41,611 bases of DNA, from positions 1 to 41,611 of the forward strand of contig DASTPP010000373.1 of assembly GCA_035762175.1 (NCBI GenBank). The letters run 5' to 3'. The notes under the pieces are model-generated. The model searched no databases. It was not told where the DNA came from and was given only the letters and a program-made list of their open reading frames with translations. Positions 25,515 to 32,623 of this stretch are shown piece after piece. The DNA comes from DASTPP01 sp035762175 (GTDB taxonomy: Bacteria > Myxococcota_A > Polyangia > Polyangiales > Polyangiaceae). The translations under genes were made by a program, and so were the position numbers. Every line of letters begins with the position of its first letter. Position 1 is the stretch's first letter.

Positions 25515-26510
25515 TCACCGGCACGTGCCTTCGAGCGCCTCTTCCGCGAGGCGCTTCGGCGCGGGGGGCAGCGCGACGCCCCTCGCCTTCGCGAGCTGGT
25601 AGGGGAGGGCCGCCCCCGCGCGGCTCGGGCGCGCCGGATCTTCGGCGTAAAAGGGGTCGGCCATCGCCGCGGGCAGGTCGATGAAGCGCACGCCCTCGCG
25701 CTCGTAGGCCGTCAGAAGCTCGTCGATCGCGTCGGCGTCGGCCGCGCCAATATGCAAAAGGAGCACGTGCTTGACGTCGCGCCCCGCGAGCGCCCGCGTC
25801 GCCTCGCGCACGTAGCGCAGCTCGCTCACGTGCGTCTCGACGTAGCCGCGGCGCAGCTCGGCGAGCGCCGCGCGGTCGCCGCGGTCGCTGCAGCGCGCGA
25901 AGGGCGGGTTCCAGGCCCAGTCGTCGCCGTCGATCGTCACCTCGGCGACCGCGTAGCGGCGCGCGGCGAGGTGGCGGCGCACGCCCTCGCGCTTCTCCAT
26001 CGTCGGGCCCTCGAAGAGAAACGGGTAGCGGTAGACCTTCCAGATTGCCTCGCCTGGCACGAGCCGCCTCAGAATCTCTTCGCCCCGATCGATGTCGGCG
26101 AGGTAGTCGGCCAGCTCGACGGCGTTCAGGCTCGGGTGCGAGTACGTGTGGTTGCCGAGCGGGTGCCCCGCCCCGACCCAGCGCTGCAACACGGCGAGGC
26201 TCGCCGGCTCGTCGTCGACCTTCTTGCCGTTGACGAACCCGTAGACGGGCGGCAGCTTGTGCGCCCGAAAGGCCGCGAGCAGCCGCTCGGCGATCTCGAC
26301 GCGGTCGATGCCGGCGAAGGCGGGCCCGTGCGTCGGCAAGTCGTCGACGGTGACGGCGACCTCGAGCGGCGGCGCCGGCCGGGCCTGCGGGCTCGCGGCG
26401 AGGGCGCTCGAGGCGGTCGCGGGGGGCGAGGGGCGGGTGGACGACGGGGCCGGCGAGCACGCAGCCGCGAGGGCAACGGTCAACGCGGCGAGAGCGGGGG
26501 GCCGGGGCAT
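25515..26510 (-). CDS. Polysaccharide deacetylase family lipoprotein
   Basis: A 331-residue NodB-domain protein. The N-terminus is a lipoprotein signal (LAALTVALAAAC, Cys18). The NodB motifs are all there: VTVDDLPTHG (TxDD motif 1), GNHTYSHPSL (HxxxH motif 2, metal ligands), WKVYRYPFLFEG (RxPF motif 3), the DDWAWNPPF segment (motif 4) and VLLLHIGAADADAIDEL (motif 5). Family members remove acetyl groups from peptidoglycan or polysaccharide in the periplasm. ATG 26510 follows TGCTAGCC with about 10 nt between, another short-leader arrangement. The 5' side faces a gap with a long perfect inverted repeat. Confidence 0.88.
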   Translation of the reverse strand: MPRPPALAALTVALAAACSPAPSSTRPSPPATASSALAASPQARPAPPLEVAVTVDDLPTHGPAFAGIDRVEIAERLLAAFRAHKLPPVYGFVNGKKVDDEPASLAVLQRWVGAGHPLGNHTYSHPSLNAVELADYLADIDRGEEILRRLVPGEAIWKVYRYPFLFEGPTMEKREGVRRHLAARRYAVAEVTIDGDDWAWNPPFARCSDRGDRAALAELRRGYVETHVSELRYVREATRALAGRDVKHVLLLHIGAADADAIDELLTAYEREGVRFIDLPAAMADPFYAEDPARPSRAGAALPYQLAKARGVALPPAPKRLAEEALEGTCR

Positions 26511-26549
26511 GCCTTCGGGGGGCTAGCATTGAGGGGGCGCGGCAGCATG

Positions 26550-26688
26550 CCGGGCTTCGCGCGCGCCGGGGGCGGGCTCGCGACACCCTCCGGACACCCC
26601 AAACTTGCCCCCCTTGCGGGGGGCTCAGACAGTGGGGGCCCCGTCCTTTGGGCGTCGCGAGCCCGCCCCCGGCGCGCGCGAAGCCCGG
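26550..26688. repeat. Perfect 35-bp inverted repeat, 69-bp loop
   Basis: The arm at 26550-26584 (starting CCGGGCTTCGCG) is the exact reverse complement of 26654-26688. The 69-bp centre has its own small hairpin (GCCCCCCTTGCGGGGGGC). It occupies most of the gap between the SRPBCC and deacetylase genes. It may be a small non-autonomous element, a strong terminator or an RNA element; no target-site duplication is visible. Confidence 0.8.
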
Positions 26689-26752
26689 GGGTGGTGTTCG
26701 GTATGGTCCCCCGGTTCAGCGGGGTGCGAGCGGCTCGGCTCGCTGGCGCGTC

Positions 26753-27232
26753 TCAGCGCGGCGTGACGAAGTCGGCCCAGCGGTTCGATTCGGCGAGCTC
26801 GCGCAGGTGCTCGTTTCGCTCTTCGAGAAAGGCGCGCATGTGCCGCTCGACGGCGACGAGGTCGGCGAGGCGCCCGAGCGGCCCGAGCGGCGAGGCGTAG
26901 TCGAAGACGTCGCGCATGAGGGTGCCGCCCTCGCGGGGCTCGAAGAAGTGATCGTGATCGAAGCGGGCGAAGGGGCCGCGCACCATCGAGTCGCGAAACC
27001 ACCGGGGCCGGTCGAAGCCGGTCAGGCGCGAGGTGAGCGAGAGCGGCAGCCCGAAGTGGCGAGCGCGCCAGGTGATCTCGTCGCCCAGGCCGAGCAACCC
27101 GCTCGTCACGCCGCCGACGGCACGCTCGCCGGTGCCGGCGGCCGAGGCGAGGTGCGCCTCGACGCTGCGAGAGAGGTCGAAGCAGCGCTCGGCGGGGGCA
27201 CGAACGAACATCTCGAGGCGGAGCGTGGGCAT
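26753..27232 (-). CDS. SRPBCC-fold ligand-binding protein
   Basis: A 159-residue SRPBCC (START/Bet v1-like) protein. The N-terminal MPTLRLEMFVRAPAERCFDLSRSVEAH is the typical first strand plus helix of the group, followed by the strand pairs ITWRARHFGLPLSLTSRLTGFDRPRWFRD and FDHDHFFEPREGGTLMRDVFDY, and the long C-terminal helix (VERHMRAFLEERNEHLREL). The fold encloses a hydrophobic pocket, so lipid or polyketide binding is likely, but the ligand is unknown. The start ATG at 27232 gives normal length; an upstream GTG at 27304 would add 24 residues without conserved character. Confidence 0.82.
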   Translation of the reverse strand: MPTLRLEMFVRAPAERCFDLSRSVEAHLASAAGTGERAVGGVTSGLLGLGDEITWRARHFGLPLSLTSRLTGFDRPRWFRDSMVRGPFARFDHDHFFEPREGGTLMRDVFDYASPLGPLGRLADLVAVERHMRAFLEERNEHLRELAESNRWADFVTPR

Positions 27233-27587
27233 GTGCAGAGGGGTCGCGCCGCGCGCGTCAGGGCCGGTCGCGAGGCATGACCAGCCGGGTTCGGTTACTC
27301 CCACCAGGGGCTTACGTCACGTCAGCGACGGCGGCCCCCTCGAATCTGCGCTTCCACGAAGGCGCAGGCGCGCCCTCCGCGCGGCACGGCGGGCAGTGGG
27401 TCGCGGCCGTCGAGCGGACGCCAACCGCCCGAGGGCGCGAACGTCGGTCAGAAGAAGGGGTGCCGGTACGCCCCTGCCCGAGCAGCCCCGACTGCGCCCC
27501 CGCAGCGTCTCCGAACGGACGATGCCCTCGCGCAGCGCCCTGAAGTAGGCAGGCCCGCGCCGCCTGGTCGCGCCCGAGTGCTTGCGC
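27233..27587. other. Gene-free gap before the accessory segment
   Basis: No convincing gene on either strand. The DNA is visibly richer in A/T than the flanks, and contains TTACGTCACGTCAGCGACG near 27312 and a GTCAGAAGAAGGGGTG stretch near 27450. It may hold remnants of an older insertion. Confidence 0.35.
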
Positions 27588-27593
27588 TAGGCC
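27588..27593 (+). promoter_or_regulatory. -10 box (TAGGCC) of the Rpn-like gene
   Basis: TAGGCC lies 8 nt before the ATG at 27602, so the mRNA would be leaderless or nearly so. An in-frame GTG at 27578 would put this box inside the gene. Confidence 0.4.
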
Positions 27594-27601
27594 CGGGGCC
27601 G

Positions 27602-28540
27602 ATGGGTCAGCCTGAGCAGTTCGTCAAGCAGCTCTTCGCCGAAGAGGCCTCGGCGCTGACCGGCGGTGCGGTCGCCTGGCGGGGGCCGGTCGAGCTGGGG
27701 CTGAGCGAGGTGCGCCTCGACGGGCTCTTGCGCCTGCTCGCGCCCGCACGTCTCGCTGCGCTTCCGGCGCCCTGGTCGCTGGGCCAAAGCGCCGACGAGG
27801 TGGTGCTGGAGTTGAAGCTCGCGGGCGACCACCTCAACGAGCTGGCCGTCGAGCGCGCGCTCTTGCGCCGGCAGGCCTACCAGGTGGTTCGGGTGGCGTC
27901 GGGGGTGGTGGCCGCGGGGCCGGTGCCTTTGTGGCTGATGGCACCGCACCTGCCACGCTGGCTGGGCGCGGGGCGCGAGGTGGCGCCGGGCTGCTACCGG
28001 CTCGAGTACACGCCCTTTACGTTCCTGTGGGTGGCGGCCAACGAGCTGCCCTTGCGCAACGAGCTCATCCCGTTCTTGGTGGCGCGCTCGGGCGCGGCGC
28101 TGGCCGAGTTCGTGCGGTGGGTGGCGGGGCGGCGACCTTGGGCGTGGGTGCTGCGCATGGTACAGTTCCTTCCGATGACGCCCGCGCTCCGTGAAGAAAT
28201 TCTGCGCGACTTTCCCGAGACCGACGACCCCGAGGTGCGCGAGCGGCAGCGGCACATCGTGCGCGTTCTGCTCGAGAAAGACCCCGAGGCCGGGCGGCCC
28301 CTGGTTGAGCAAGGGATCGAGCGGGGGATCGAGCAAGGGATCGAGCGGGGGCGTGAGCAGGCGCTCGCGCCGCTGGTGCGGCTGTTCGAGCGGCGGCTGG
28401 GGCGGGCGCTTCTCGAGCCCGAGCGGGGCGAGCTCTTGGCGCGGCTCGGTCGGCTGGGGCCCGAGCGGCTGGGCGACGTGGTGCTCGACCTCGCGCCCGA
28501 GGCGCTCGCGGCGTGGTTGGCCGACCCGAACGCGCGCTGA
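27602..28540 (+). CDS. Rpn/transposase_31-like nuclease with DUF4351-like C-terminus
   Basis: A 312-residue protein of the Rpn (recombination-promoting nuclease)/PD-(D/E)XK group. The nuclease core is degenerate but recognisable: ADEVVLELKLAGDHLNELAVERALLRRQAYQVVR has the acidic-x-Leu-Lys spacing of a PD-(D/E)XK site. A linker with GIERGIEQGIERGREQ repeats (near residues 238-253) leads to a C-terminal segment LVRLFERRLGRALLEPERGELLARLGRLGPERLGDVVLDL like DUF4351. Such proteins are frequent and multicopy in Myxococcota and cyanobacteria. The real role is uncertain: phage defence, DNA recombination or decayed transposase. It stands just before the palindrome array. Confidence 0.7.
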   Translation: MGQPEQFVKQLFAEEASALTGGAVAWRGPVELGLSEVRLDGLLRLLAPARLAALPAPWSLGQSADEVVLELKLAGDHLNELAVERALLRRQAYQVVRVASGVVAAGPVPLWLMAPHLPRWLGAGREVAPGCYRLEYTPFTFLWVAANELPLRNELIPFLVARSGAALAEFVRWVAGRRPWAWVLRMVQFLPMTPALREEILRDFPETDDPEVRERQRHIVRVLLEKDPEAGRPLVEQGIERGIEQGIERGREQALAPLVRLFERRLGRALLEPERGELLARLGRLGPERLGDVVLDLAPEALAAWLADPNAR

Positions 28541-28784
28541 GCGCGCGCCGCGCCGGGCCAGGCGGCGCATGATGCCCGCGGCCCCGAGCCGCGCCAGAGT
28601 GACTGGGCCTCCTCTGTCGGCACGTCGTCGAGGCCCGACAATGTCGCGCGATCGCCTGCGTGGTGGCGTGACGTGTCCCAGGGCGGCCATGTCCGGGGCG
28701 CCGGCGCCTGCTCGGGGGGCTTGAGGGGGTGCTTCGGGGGCTCCGCGCCTGCTCGGAGGGCCTCTCGAGAGCCAGAAAAGGCTT
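28541..28784. other. Gap upstream of the palindrome array
   Basis: No gene is supported. It includes CCTCTCGAGAGCC (near 28760), a small palindrome just before the array. Frames open here stay open because the repeats further on are multiples of three. Confidence 0.35.
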
Positions 28785-28987
28785 CTGTACGCGTACAGAC
28801 GGCCTCTTGTGTCGCCGAGAGGGGGTCTGTACGCGTCCGGAAGCCGTCTGTACGCGTACAGACGGCGTTTCGGGGTTAAGAAAGTGGGTCTGTACGCGTA
28901 CAGACGGGGTCGGAAGGCGCCGAGAGGCCGTCTGTACGCGTACAGAAGGGGTCTCGGCGCTCCGAGAACGCGTCTGTACGCGTACAG
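28785..28987. repeat. Phased array of the 14-bp palindrome CTGTACGCGTACAG
   Basis: Perfect copies start at 28785, 28848, 28890, 28932 and 28974; a half-decayed copy (CTGTACGCGTCCGG) starts at 28827. All starts are multiples of 21 bp apart (42, 21, 42, 42, 42). The slots between (28806, 28911, 28953) hold related GC-rich 14-mers such as CGGAAGGCGCCGAG, and 7-bp linkers such as ACGGGGT join the slots. Every frame on both strands reads through, giving peptide echoes like LYAYR, CTRTD and SVRVQT; these follow from the DNA and are not evidence of a gene. Confidence 0.92.
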
Positions 28988-29160
28988 AAGCCTTTTTTGC
29001 CTGTCGGGAGGCTCTTCCGGGGGGCCGGGGGCGCGGTCGGCGCACGCGGTATGGTTCTTGGGGGCTCTGGGCGCTTCTTGGCGCACAAAGCAACGGAGGC
29101 CACCTCGCCGGCGGCGTCGCGCTGGGGGCGCGGGGCTCGGCGGGGTGGCCTCGGGGGTGC

Positions 29161-29228
29161 GGCTGGCGAGGTCGCGACGTTGCCAGCGCGGGTGTTGTCT
29201 TCGCCGGCGGCGTCGCGACGCCGCCGGC
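29161..29228. repeat. Palindromes centred on TCGCGA
   Basis: Positions 29201-29228 form a perfect 28-bp palindrome (CGCCGGCGGCGTCG and its complement). A weaker one, GCTGGC...TCGCGA...GCCAGC, lies at 29161-29186. A half-copy GCCGGCGGCGTCGCG sits near 29107. These share nothing with the array upstream except the symmetry. Confidence 0.7.
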
Positions 29229-29308
29229 GGAGGTGTCAGGTAAGGTTGGCGTGAGCGCGGCGGTCACCCGGGCCCTGGACGGGTGGCCGCCTTCGCGCCG
29301 GGGTTGGG

Positions 29309-30100
29309 TTATTCGCTCAGGGGGCTCGGCTCCTCGGCGTCGGGCGGTTTGACGGCCTTGCGGCGGCGCTGGTTGTACGCGCTGCGAAACTTCGCGAGCA
29401 TGCGCGGGTCTTTGCGGAAGGCGTAGACGCCGGCCGCGCGGACGTCGGCCATCGTCTCGGCGAGCAGCGTGGCGGCGCGGTCGCGCGTGTCCATCGCGGC
29501 GTGTTCGGTGCGGTCGGCGGCGCGGCGGGTGGCGAGCACGATCTCGAGCTTGCCGGCCAGGGCCCTGGCGCGAGCGGCCTTGCCCTTGGGGTCGGCGCCG
29601 ATCACCTCGAGGTCGGCGGCGTAGCGGTCGTTGATCGCGGCGAGATCTTTGAGGTCTTGCACGAGATCGTCGAGCCCATTGCCCTCTTGCACGCGGTCGA
29701 GCGCGGCCTGAGCATCGTTGTTCTTGCGGAGGCCGAAGCGCCCGGCGGCCATCATGTCGGCGCGCAGCTCGACCGCCTCGTTTTCGAGGGCGATCTCGTC
29801 TTGGCTGCGCTGGGCGCCGCGCAGGGCGTTGACCTGAGATTGGGCCTCGGTCGCGGCCCGGGCGAGCACCGGGAGGCGCTCGATTTGCGCGGGGTCGAGC
29901 CCCTTGGCGACGAGCTCGGCGCGCGCCGACTCGGCGGTGAGCGCGAGGGTGTGCGCCTCGGCGGACATGCGATCAATGGGCAAGGGCGGCGGCCGCACCT
30001 CGTCTTCGGGCAGCTCGGCGAGCAGCGCGGAGACCGAGGCGAGCGCCGTCGGTTGGGGGTTCGGGTCAGCGGGTTTCTGGATCGCGGTAGACAACGTCAT
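29309..30100 (-). CDS. Helical protein of unknown function with internal duplication
   Basis: A 263-residue protein I do not recognise. It is almost all predicted helix, Ala/Glu/Asp/Arg-rich, with no signal peptide. Two segments look alike: ADMMAAGRFGLRKNNDAQA and ADVRAAGVYAFRKDPRMLA, suggesting an internal duplication with the pattern AD..AAG...(F/L)RK. The N-terminal about 45 residues are Pro-rich and likely disordered. The ATG at 30100 has a strong Shine-Dalgarno (GAAAGGAGAA), unlike the leaderless starts of the core genes. It lies between the palindrome array and a MITE-like element, and its A/T-richer codons suggest transfer. It could be part of the neighbouring island or a phage-derived gene. 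Confidence 0.6.
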   Translation of the reverse strand: MTLSTAIQKPADPNPQPTALASVSALLAELPEDEVRPPPLPIDRMSAEAHTLALTAESARAELVAKGLDPAQIERLPVLARAATEAQSQVNALRGAQRSQDEIALENEAVELRADMMAAGRFGLRKNNDAQAALDRVQEGNGLDDLVQDLKDLAAINDRYAADLEVIGADPKGKAARARALAGKLEIVLATRRAADRTEHAAMDTRDRAATLLAETMADVRAAGVYAFRKDPRMLAKFRSAYNQRRRKAVKPPDAEEPSPLSE

Positions 30101-30420
30101 TTCTCCTTTCTTGTGCGACGTACCGGGCCTCGCCCCCGAGGCGCCGTGCGGGGCGGGCCCCCCCGGCGGCGCTGAGAACGACTTCCGATGTCTTCCCGCT
30201 CGGCCAGCGGCCGGCGCTGGTTGCGTACGAAAACGTTTTTTTTCTCCGGGGGGGGTTCGGGGGCCCGCACGCTTCGCCGGGGGGGCCTGGCCGGGCGGTG
30301 AGAGCGCCCCGGCCTCCTCGTGGGGAAGAGGGCCCGCCCCCCTGGCCCCCCTCCCTGGGAAGGGCGGAAGAGCAGGCGGAGGGGAGGCCGCCCGCCTGGC
30401 CCTGGCTCAGCGTGTGCCCC
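30101..30420. other. Gap with A/T patch, no gene
   Basis: The gap from 30101 to 30632 holds no credible gene. It has an A/T pocket (ACGAAAACGTTTTTTTT, near 30228-30243) and the element at 30421-30532. Confidence 0.4.
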
Positions 30421-30532
30421 AGAGCATTTCCCGGGCTCGTTGCGACTGCCTGAAGGCGGGGGCCCCACGGTCTGAGCCGGAGGCGAGTTCGGGGGGCCGG
30501 AAGGCCGTCGCAACGAGCCCGGGAAATGCTCT
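30421..30532. mobile_element. MITE-like element, 112 bp, with perfect 26-bp terminal inverted repeats
   Basis: The left end (AGAGCATTTCCCGGGCTCGT and on to 30446) is exactly complementary to 30507-30532. A further 4-bp match follows after one mismatch. The ends resemble insertion-sequence termini with GAGCATTTCC/GGAAATGCTC. No transposase is inside. Flanks (CCCC / AACG) show no clear target duplication. Confidence 0.65.
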
Positions 30533-30632
30533 AACGCCAGCGGCGAAGTCCCGCCGTCGGGCTACGCCCAGAGCGGGGCGGCGGGGCGTGCCTTCGCGGC
30601 CCACCCTCTTCGAGGTGAGCCGCGAGGGCGTC

Positions 30633-31334
30633 TCACTGCTCCGGGGGGCCCAGCTTCTTCCGGAGCTCTTCTCGGAACGCCCCGAAGCCTTCGGGGCAGC
30701 GTTTGGCCAAAGTCTCGACGTCGGTTCGCTCGGCGACGGCCTCGCGTAGGGCGACGCCGGCGTCTCGATGCGCTTCGGCCGTCACTCGCTCGAGAATCGC
30801 CTTCGGCTGCTTCTCGGACTTGCCGCTGTTGGGCAGAAACGTTTCTGTTCGCGCGGCGTCGTAATGCTTGCGAAGGCTGGCCGGGTCGAGCCCCAACTCT
30901 TCGGCGAGGGCTTCGCACGCTCCGAGCGTCCAGGCTTCGATCGATTCGACCGCGAGGCCGCAGGCTACCGGCAGCGCCGTCACCTCGGCGGCCCCCCGTG
31001 TCAGGTCGGCGAAGCGGTAGGCGTTGCGCTCGCCGTCGCGGTCATGCACGCAGACGAGGGCGTCGAGCTTCATCGTGCGCTTGGCCAGGAGCGCCGCCCC
31101 TTTGACCTTGCGGTCGAGGCCCGGCTTTCGGTCGCCCGTGATCAGTGCGACCTCTCGCCAGGCGAGCGCGCGCGACGAGGCCCGATCGATGCTCGGCACG
31201 ACCTTGCAAGCGAGCGCCGTCACGACGCCCCCGGCGGGGCGGCCTTCGCCTGCGTGAACGCCCCGGCGGACGGCCCCCTCGTCGCCCGAAGGGCCGATGT
31301 CGTGGTTGCCTTCGCCGACGAAGAGAACCTTCAC
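30633..31334 (-). CDS. Toprim-like (DUF4276-type) protein paired with an ATPase
   Basis: A 233-residue protein with features of a compact Toprim nuclease domain: VKVLFVGEGNHD (Glu8 after the first strand) and LVCVHDRDGERN (Asp98/Asp100, the DxD motif). Further along, AVESIEAWTLG and FLPNSGKSEKQPKAILERV fit the DUF4276-type group found beside ATPases. The GTG start at 31334 overlaps the ATPase stop (GTGA, 31331-31334), so translation is coupled. The family is linked to phage defence in OLD, Gabija and PARIS-type systems, where the ATPase and Toprim parts are fused or adjacent. The assignment to Toprim is by motif only. It is followed by a short element with inverted repeats. Confidence 0.7.
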   Translation of the reverse strand: MKVLFVGEGNHDIGPSGDEGAVRRGVHAGEGRPAGGVVTALACKVVPSIDRASSRALAWREVALITGDRKPGLDRKVKGAALLAKRTMKLDALVCVHDRDGERNAYRFADLTRGAAEVTALPVACGLAVESIEAWTLGACEALAEELGLDPASLRKHYDAARTETFLPNSGKSEKQPKAILERVTAEAHRDAGVALREAVAERTDVETLAKRCPEGFGAFREELRKKLGPPEQ

Positions 31335-32518
31335 GGCGTCGCCCCCTCGACCAGGCCCTTCTCGCCGAGCAGCGCCCAGAGCTCGCCGATGCCGAAGTCT
31401 TTCAGCATCTCGTCGATGTCTTTGACGTCGGCGAGGGGCGTGACGCGCGTGCCGGTCTCGAGATCGCGCTGCACGACGCGCACCTCTTCGGGCCGAGCCT
31501 GGTTCAAAAAGAGCGGGTTGTGCGTCGTCACGATGATCTGGCGGGGCCGGTCGCCCACCTCGCCCCGGCTCATGCGCCGCAAGAGCTCCATGATTTCGCC
31601 CACCCGCGCCGGGTGCAGGCCGTTCTCGGGCTCTTCGATGAGCAAGAGATCGGGCGTCGGGCCGTAGGCTAGCGCAAGAAAGGCGGTGACCAGCATGGCG
31701 CCGTCGGAGGCGAGCGCGCCGGGGATGGTCACGGGGCGCTTGCCGTTGGTGCCGGCGAGCACGAAGTGCACCTCTTTGGCGCCGGGCTCGCCGCCAGCGG
31801 CGGGCGGGGTTGTCACCCCGCGCAAGGTGGGAATGATCGCCTCCAACGCGGTTTCGAACGCGACTCGAGCCTCGCGGTCGGGGCCGCCCAAGATGGCGTC
31901 GACGACGGCGGCAAGGTTGTCGCCGGTGGGGCTGAGCACGGCGCCGGGCGTGGGCACCGAGGGGGAGCGCAAGGCGTCGGTCGAGAGGCGGTAACGGCCG
32001 TTGGTCTGCAGCAGCGCCAAGAACGGCCACGCCCCCACCCTGCGCCCCTGATCATAACCTAGCGCCCCGAGGGCCGAGCGGTTCGGGTCTCTGGGCAAGC
32101 GATGGTGTCTTCCGTCCCGCTCATCGATGAGGTGGACTCTGTTCCTTGCCCCGGGGTCCGCGAATGGCGTGCGACCCGAGAAAGAGAACCGGCCGGGGGC
32201 CATCATGTCTTCGACGTAGGTGCCGTCGCTGGTGAGCTCGAATGTGTAGGTGAAATCAGCGGCCTCAACCCGGGCTTCGAGCTCCCAGCGCAAGTCGAGC
32301 TCTCTCTCTCGGCGCCAGCGGAGGTTCTCGGCGCTCGTGGTGCCTTGAAAGACTGACCAGAGGTCCGGCGCCGTCGTCGTTTTACAAAGCAGATAGAGCG
32401 CGTCGAGCAGGCTCGACTTGCCGCTGTCGTTCGGGCCGATCAGAACCGTCAGGGGCCCGAGCCCGAGCGTCACGTCGCGCAGGCACTTGAAGTTCTGGAC
32501 GCGTAGCTTGGTGATCAT
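31331..32518 (-). CDS. RecF/OLD-like AAA_21 ATPase
   Basis: A 395-residue ABC-type ATPase of the AAA_21/RecF group. Walker A is GPNDSGKSS (28-36), with the N-terminal KLRVQNFKCLRDVTLGLGPL typical of OLD and RecF relatives. The signature-like stretch LASDGAMLVTAFLALAYG precedes Walker B LLLIEEPENGLHP (about 291-303, catalytic Glu296), and TTHNPLFLN (His333) is the switch. The middle (about 50-240) is a poorly conserved insertion. ATG 32518 follows a 7-bp-arm hairpin directly. It is coupled by a 4-nt overlap to a Toprim-like gene, so the two likely act together as a two-gene defence system. The trigger is unknown. Confidence 0.82.
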   Translation of the reverse strand: MITKLRVQNFKCLRDVTLGLGPLTVLIGPNDSGKSSLLDALYLLCKTTTAPDLWSVFQGTTSAENLRWRRERELDLRWELEARVEAADFTYTFELTSDGTYVEDMMAPGRFSFSGRTPFADPGARNRVHLIDERDGRHHRLPRDPNRSALGALGYDQGRRVGAWPFLALLQTNGRYRLSTDALRSPSVPTPGAVLSPTGDNLAAVVDAILGGPDREARVAFETALEAIIPTLRGVTTPPAAGGEPGAKEVHFVLAGTNGKRPVTIPGALASDGAMLVTAFLALAYGPTPDLLLIEEPENGLHPARVGEIMELLRRMSRGEVGDRPRQIIVTTHNPLFLNQARPEEVRVVQRDLETGTRVTPLADVKDIDEMLKDFGIGELWALLGEKGLVEGATP

Positions 32519-32519
32519 C

Positions 32520-32536
32520 GGGCGCCTCGGGCGCCC
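32520..32536 (-). promoter_or_regulatory. Hairpin just before the ATPase start
   Basis: GGGCGCC and GGCGCCC with a 3-nt loop end 1 nt before the ATPase ATG (32518). It may control translation or be part of the ABC1 gene's downstream repeats. Confidence 0.35.
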
Positions 32537-32623
32537 TCGCGGCCGGCGCCGGGGCTCATCTTACTCGCCCCGGCGCCGGGGCCCACCTTACTCGCCCCGG
32601 CCCCGGCTCAGCGCCCCGCCTCA
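32537..32623 (-). repeat. 27-bp repeat at the ABC1 kinase stop codon
   Basis: On the gene strand, GGGCGAGTAAGGTGGGCCCC and GGGCGAGTAAGATGAGCCCC are two 27-bp units, and CTGAG appears at the stop and again 13 nt later (GGCGCTGAGCC). Confidence 0.6.

Noticed and set aside
28785..28987. CRISPR array
   Set aside because: The repeat is only 14 bp and palindromic, interval lengths are fixed by a 21-bp grid, the intervals resemble each other and no cas genes are present.
28729..29352. Plus-strand frame with repeated CTRTDG, and minus-strand frames with LYAYR or SVRVQT
   Set aside because: All frames stay open because the palindromes are symmetric and spaced in multiples of three. No start signals or domains; treated as a DNA repeat.
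30228..30243. T8 run as a Rho-independent terminator
   Set aside because: No plus-strand gene lies upstream and there is no stable GC stem directly before the T run.
30633..32030. 465-residue reading of the Toprim-like frame
   Set aside because: The extra N-terminal part is antisense-like Arg-rich sequence within the ATPase gene; a GTG overlapping the ATPase stop gives a normal start.
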